Origin: Bacillota bacterium
GTDB lineage: Bacteria; Bacillota_A; Clostridia; Peptostreptococcales; Anaerovoracaceae
DNA length: 17,410 nt
Assembly: GCA_017437925.1 (NCBI GenBank)
Contig: JAFRWQ010000088.1
Location: forward strand, 1 to 17,410
Direction: 5' to 3'
A program made the position numbers and the translations under genes. This document shows, one piece after another, positions 13,907 to 17,410 of the stretch (positions are counted from its first letter, which is position 1; each line of letters opens with the position of its first letter). Under the pieces are notes generated by a model that saw nothing but the letters and a program-made list of their open reading frames with translations, did no database searches and was not told the origin of the DNA.

Positions 13907-14728
13907 ATGAGAGAACTCAGCTTAGAAGATTACAGAAAGACCATAACCGGCGTGCTGGTAAAGATCGATGAGATCTGCCGGGGCAACGGCATAAAATACT
14001 TCCTTTTCGCGGGGACCCTGCTGGGAGCAGTCCGCCACAGGGGATTCATCCCCTGGGACGACGACATAGACATCTGCCTCTTAAGGGAAGACTACGACAG
14101 GCTTGCCGCCCTCATACAGGGGAGCGACTGCGGCCTCAATTTCATACGCATAGAAGAGAACAAGGACACGGTCTACCCCTACGGCAAGATCTGCGACACC
14201 AGTACCATCTTGATGGAAGACAATCTCAGGCTCGTAAGAGGATACGGCGCCTTCGTGGACGTTTTCCCCTTCGATTTCGTCCCCGACAGCGCCGAAGAGA
14301 GGGAAAAGCTCAGGAAAAAGCAGCTCTTAAGGTGGAAGCTCATACAGCACTCCTCAAGGCTCAGGGTAATAAGGACGGACGACCGCAAGAGGAACCTGAT
14401 GAGATACGGAGCCTTCGTTTTGGGGCATATGTACGACACGAGGAAGCTCGTGGAGCGCATGAACGACGAGTGCAAAGCCCTGAACGAAAACAGGACCAAC
14501 ACCGTGGGCCTGGTCTGGGACAAGTCCTACCCCCTTGAAGAGTACCTTGAGACCTCGGAGGTGGAGTTCGAAGGGCATCGCTTCCTCGCTCCCAAAGACC
14601 CGGACATAGACCTTACCATAAAATTCGGAGACTACATGACCCTTCCCCCCGAGAAGGGCAGGGTCTTAAAGCATTCCCTAAAGTGCTACGCGAACGACGG
14701 TGCGGAGGACGGCAGATACAGAGAATGA
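13907..14728 (+). CDS. LicD-family phosphotransferase
   Basis: 273 residues. LicD proteins have a nucleotidyltransferase-like fold and move phosphocholine or a related phospho-substituent from a CDP-activated donor onto a glycan; eukaryotic fukutin relatives use CDP-ribitol. The signature is clear: FLFAGTLLGAVRHRGFIPW at residues 32-50, then DDDIDI (51-56) with the metal-binding aspartates, later GAFVDVFPFDFVP and VWDKSYPLEEYL. The next genes include a TagD-like CTP:glycerol-3-phosphate cytidylyltransferase, and no choline kinase or LicC is seen, so CDP-glycerol is the best local guess for its donor. An internal promoter precedes it. It overlaps the next gene by four bases (ATGA). Confidence 0.9.
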   Translation: MRELSLEDYRKTITGVLVKIDEICRGNGIKYFLFAGTLLGAVRHRGFIPWDDDIDICLLREDYDRLAALIQGSDCGLNFIRIEENKDTVYPYGKICDTSTILMEDNLRLVRGYGAFVDVFPFDFVPDSAEEREKLRKKQLLRWKLIQHSSRLRVIRTDDRKRNLMRYGAFVLGHMYDTRKLVERMNDECKALNENRTNTVGLVWDKSYPLEEYLETSEVEFEGHRFLAPKDPDIDLTIKFGDYMTLPPEKGRVLKHSLKCYANDGAEDGRYRE

Positions 14729-15708
14729 GCAAGGCTGTAAGCATAATAATACCGGTATACAACGTTGAGAAGTATCTGGACGAGTTCATCACGAGCGCCA
14801 TGGGGCAGACCCTCAAAGACATCGAGATAATACTGGTCGACGACGGCTCCCCCGACAGAGGCGGCGAGATCTGCGACCTTTACGCGGCAAAGGACCCAAG
14901 GATAAAGGTTATACATCAGGAGAACGCAGGGGTCTCCGCAGCGAGAAACGCCGGGATCGCGGCGGCGGAGGGCAAATACGTCATGTTTATCGACGGAGAC
15001 GACAGCGCGGAGCCCGATTTCTGCCGCATCCCCTACGAGGCGGCGGAGCAGAACGGCTGCGATACAGTCATCTTCTGCTACAACACCGTGGTCGACGAGG
15101 ACTACGGTGATTACACAGCCCTGCCCATGGTCTACGTCCACCCCGACCGCAGCCTTCTGACCAAGGCCCAGGCCCTGAACTGGCTCAACAATCCCAACGG
15201 GGCCAACGCCTGGAACAAGATGACGAAAAGGGAGATCGCCCTCGCCAATCCCTATCCCCTGGGGCGTACCTTCGAGGACGTGGCCACCGTATACAAGTAC
15301 ATCCTGGATTCCGAAAGGATAATGGTCCTGAACGACAGGCTCTACAACTACAGGATAAGGAAGAACAGCATAGTCAGGACCCCCTCCCAGCGCAATATCT
15401 CCGACCATCTCGCCATGTTCCTTTGCAAGTACGACGATCTGTCGCAGAGGATGCCGGAGCTGGACGATGAAATACTGAACAAGGACAAGATAAGGAGGCT
15501 GGCGCTGACTTACCTCATACATTTCGGGGATAAGGGCATTCATTCCGAAAGGGCGAAAGCCCTGCTCCGCGAGGCGAAGAGCGCTCCCGCGTCCTTCGAT
15601 AAGAAGGGCAGGCTGCTGTTTGCCCTCTTTAAGTGCTGCCGTCCTCTCTTCGATCTGGCCTGCAGGGCTTCAGGCAAGAGGATAGACGATCCGGATCCCG
15701 GTTGCTGA
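14725..15708 (+). CDS. Family 2 glycosyltransferase
   Basis: 327 residues from the ATG that overlaps the LicD stop codon as ATGA. An in-frame ATG at 14683 lies inside licD and would add residues before the first GT-A strand, so it is rejected. Motifs are VSIIIPVYNVEKYLDEF (5-21), ILVDDGSPDRGG (36-47), HQENAGVSAARNAGI (64-78) and FIDGDD (88-93, metal site). FEDVATVYKYILDSE carries the later ED motif. This is a cytosolic GT2 of the capsule type adding one sugar to the repeat unit or a side branch. It resembles the third GT2 downstream (position 16137) in the N-terminal half, so the two may be distant paralogues. Confidence 0.93.
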   Translation: MSKAVSIIIPVYNVEKYLDEFITSAMGQTLKDIEIILVDDGSPDRGGEICDLYAAKDPRIKVIHQENAGVSAARNAGIAAAEGKYVMFIDGDDSAEPDFCRIPYEAAEQNGCDTVIFCYNTVVDEDYGDYTALPMVYVHPDRSLLTKAQALNWLNNPNGANAWNKMTKREIALANPYPLGRTFEDVATVYKYILDSERIMVLNDRLYNYRIRKNSIVRTPSQRNISDHLAMFLCKYDDLSQRMPELDDEILNKDKIRRLALTYLIHFGDKGIHSERAKALLREAKSAPASFDKKGRLLFALFKCCRPLFDLACRASGKRIDDPDPGC

Positions 15709-15729
15709 CAGTAAAACACAGAGGAAATC

Positions 15730-16128
15730 ATGAAACGAGTCATAACTTACGGTACCTTCGACCTTCTCCACTATGGACACATAAACCTGCTCAGGCGGGC
15801 CAAAGAGCTGGGGGACTACCTCATAGTCGGCCTTTCCACCGACGAGTTCAACAGCAGGGAAAAGGGCAAGAAGAGCTATTTTTCATACGAGGAGCGCAAG
15901 GCCCTGCTCGAGGCCATACGCTACGTCGATCTGGTGATACCCGAGGAGAGCTGGGAGCAAAAGCGCAGCGACATAAGGGATTACAGGGCCGACGTCTTCG
16001 TCATAGGCGACGATTGGGAAGGAAAGTTCGATTTTCTGAAGGAAGAAGGCGCGGAGGTGGTATACCTGCCCCGCACTCCGGAGATAAGCACATCGCAAAT
16101 AAAGGAAGACCTTAAGACGCGAAAATAG
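15730..16128 (+). CDS. tagD: Glycerol-3-phosphate cytidylyltransferase (TagD-like)
   Basis: 132 residues, the usual size for TagD/GCT. It makes CDP-glycerol from CTP and glycerol-3-phosphate in the cytosol. Hallmarks are GTFDLLHYGHINLLRRAK from residue 8 with the HxGH nucleotide motif (14-17), LIVGLSTDEFN, KKSYFSYEERKALLEAIRYV, FVIGDDWEGKFDFL, and the C-terminal RTPEISTSQIK (115-125), equivalent to the RTxGISTT motif. AGAGGAAA precedes the ATG. In Gram-positive bacteria TagD supplies teichoic acid synthesis, but here no TagB/TagF-type polymerase accompanies it. The neighbours are capsule glycosyltransferases and LicD, so CDP-glycerol probably serves decoration of the polysaccharide. A close alternative substrate (another polyol phosphate) cannot be excluded. 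Confidence 0.93.
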   Translation: MKRVITYGTFDLLHYGHINLLRRAKELGDYLIVGLSTDEFNSREKGKKSYFSYEERKALLEAIRYVDLVIPEESWEQKRSDIRDYRADVFVIGDDWEGKFDFLKEEGAEVVYLPRTPEISTSQIKEDLKTRK

Positions 16129-16136
16129 GGGGCTAC

Positions 16137-17147
16137 ATGAAAGCGATCTCCATCATAGTCCCAGTCTACAACTGTGAAAACTTTCTTGAGAAAAGCCTGG
16201 ACAGCCTCCTCGCTCAGGACATGGATGATTACGACATCATCCTGGTCGACGACGGGTCCACCGACTCGTCCGGCGCCATCTGCGATTCCTATGCCCGGAA
16301 ATACGAGCGGGTAAGGGTCATCCATCAGCGGAACAGCGGGCCGGGCGGAGCCAGAAACGCCGGAGTGGACGCGGCCGACAGCAAGTACATACTTTTCTCG
16401 GATTCCGACGACCTCCTCGTCGAAAACAGCCTGTCCAGAATATACCGGCTGGCCGAGGAGAACGAGCTTGACATACTCAATTTCTCCCTGCGCATATTCT
16501 TCGACGACCCGAAGCTGGTCAGTGACCAGGTGTATATCAAGAGGCTTTCGGTGGATACCTACAGGGTGATGACAGGCGCGGAATGCCTGGAGCTGGTGCT
16601 GCCGGTAAAGGAGTTCTATCCGGTGGTCACCTGCAGGCTCTACAGGAGCTCCTATCTTAAAAGCATAGGACTGCGCTTTACTCCCGGAATCATACACGAG
16701 GACGAGTCCTACGCCTTCGTTTCCACGCTTAAAGCCCAAAGGGTAATGCTGATCGAAGACATCATGTACCTTTACAGGATGCACCCCGAGTCGATAATGC
16801 ACAGCCAGAAGATGAAGAGGACCGCGGTAGGCATAAAGAACGCTATAGAGCGCACAGCGGAGGTCCTTGACGAACTGGGCGAGGACTGGGAGGACACGGC
16901 TGAGGCAAAGCTCGTCGGGCGCAACATATGCAGGCTCGCCTGCTTCTACGTGGTCCATTACATGATGTCGGACAGGAACATACGCAAAGACTGCAGGGAG
17001 GAATTCGAAGGCCTGATCGACAGGAACGCCAAATACTACAGGCTTCTCGATCCAAAGACCAGGCTCTACACCCGCGCTCCCTATCTATTCGCTTACCCTT
17101 ACCGGGTCTACAGGGGTCTGAAGGCTCTCTTCGTCAAAGGAGAATAA
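16137..17147 (+). CDS. Family 2 glycosyltransferase
   Basis: 336 residues. GT-A motifs are ISIIVPVYNCENFLEKSL (4-21), ILVDDGSTDSSGAICDSY (35-52), HQRNSGPGGARNAGV (63-77) and the metal site DSDD (89-92). IHEDESYAFVSTLKA holds the ED-type catalytic acid region, and LYRMHPESIMHSQ is typical of capsule GT2 enzymes. It starts 8 bases after tagD with AGGGGG 5 bases before the ATG, so the two are co-transcribed. The C-terminal 80 residues include RLYTRAPYLFAYPYRVYRGL, a basic aromatic patch that may associate with the membrane. The sugar is unknown. Confidence 0.93.
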   Translation: MKAISIIVPVYNCENFLEKSLDSLLAQDMDDYDIILVDDGSTDSSGAICDSYARKYERVRVIHQRNSGPGGARNAGVDAADSKYILFSDSDDLLVENSLSRIYRLAEENELDILNFSLRIFFDDPKLVSDQVYIKRLSVDTYRVMTGAECLELVLPVKEFYPVVTCRLYRSSYLKSIGLRFTPGIIHEDESYAFVSTLKAQRVMLIEDIMYLYRMHPESIMHSQKMKRTAVGIKNAIERTAEVLDELGEDWEDTAEAKLVGRNICRLACFYVVHYMMSDRNIRKDCREEFEGLIDRNAKYYRLLDPKTRLYTRAPYLFAYPYRVYRGLKALFVKGE

Positions 17148-17154
17148 GGCTTAA

Positions 17155-17410
17155 ATGAACGGCCGCACCCGCAGCCAAAATTCAATAAACAACGCGGCGA
17201 TAACCGTTGGCTCGACCTTTATCAACTTCCTGCTGACCTTCATCAACAGAACGGTGTTCATCCGCGTGCTGAGCACCGAGTATCTGGGGCTCGGCGGTCT
17301 TTTTTCCAATATATTGAGTTTTCTGTCCCTGGCGGAGCTTGGCATAGGCCAGGCCATGAATTTCGCCCTGTACAGGCCCATAAGGGAGGGCGACAGCGAA
17401 AAGCTCAAGA
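17155..17410 (+). CDS. Wzx-like polysaccharide flippase, N-terminal part (runs off the window)
   Basis: The reading frame opens at ATG 17155 and stays open for 85 codons to the window edge. The N-terminus (NNAAITVGSTFINFLLTFIN, then RTVFIRVLSTEYLGLGGLFS and LSLAELGIGQAMNFALYRPI) is the pattern of Bacillota Wzx/oligosaccharide flippases of the MOP superfamily: a first helix, the 'L...YLGL.GLF.NIL..L.LAELG.G.A' signature and a loop before helix 3. It would move the undecaprenyl-linked repeat unit across the membrane, completing the Wzx/Wzy set. It begins 7 bases past the GT2 stop, with GGAG and AAGG boxes upstream. The remaining roughly 400 residues are outside the window. Confidence 0.88.
   Translation, partial: MNGRTRSQNSINNAAITVGSTFINFLLTFINRTVFIRVLSTEYLGLGGLFSNILSFLSLAELGIGQAMNFALYRPIREGDSEKLK

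Noticed and set aside
14683..14724. Upstream in-frame ATG at 14683 as start of the second GT2 gene
   Set aside because: It lies inside licD and adds 14 basic residues before the first strand of the GT-A fold; the ATGA overlap at 14725 is the standard coupled start.

Overview
The window looks like part of a GC-rich, probably anaerobic member of the Bacillota (Clostridia-like). The reasons are gene content (ECF-type S component, MgtE, TagD, LicD, EpsG-type polymerase), clear AGGAGG-type ribosome binding sites on the housekeeping genes, and Rho-independent terminators with T runs. Codon use favours AGG (Arg) and ATA (Ile) despite the high GC. The placement is inferred from families and style; no 16S or other phylogenetic marker is present.

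Left part (1-7500), housekeeping and accessory metabolism. An ECF transporter S component and a TauE/SafE (TSUP) permease lie in tandem on the minus strand, separated by a terminator. A D-cysteine desulfhydrase-like PLP enzyme is transcribed divergently from the permease. Then come, on the plus strand, a small metallo-beta-lactamase-fold hydrolase and a full-length MgtE magnesium transporter. A bidirectional terminator at 5091-5122 separates mgtE from a convergent minus-strand operon. That operon is glyA followed by an unusual protein that looks like a degenerate small-molecule-kinase domain fused to a MobA-like domain lacking its N-terminal nucleotide-binding loop.

Middle (7486-7934). A control region holds a good glyA promoter overlapped by a dyad, a tRNA-Arg(CCG) gene with encoded CCA and its terminator, and the probable promoter region of the polysaccharide cluster.

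Right part (7935-17410), a Wzx/Wzy-type surface polysaccharide (capsule/EPS) cluster, all on the plus strand. In order: a Wzz/Cps-type chain-length protein gene interrupted by an in-frame TAA, a polyprenyl-phosphate sugar-1-phosphate transferase that starts the repeat unit, GT2, GT4, EpsG-like polymerase, LicD-family phosphotransferase, GT2, TagD-like glycerol-3-phosphate cytidylyltransferase, GT2, and the start of a Wzx-like flippase that runs off the window. Together they would build a lipid-linked repeat unit on the inner membrane leaflet, flip it and polymerise it. TagD plus LicD suggest the polymer carries a phospho-linked substituent, plausibly glycerol phosphate.

No insertion sequence, integrase, CRISPR array or phage gene is visible. 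No stretch above 300 bases lacks a gene.
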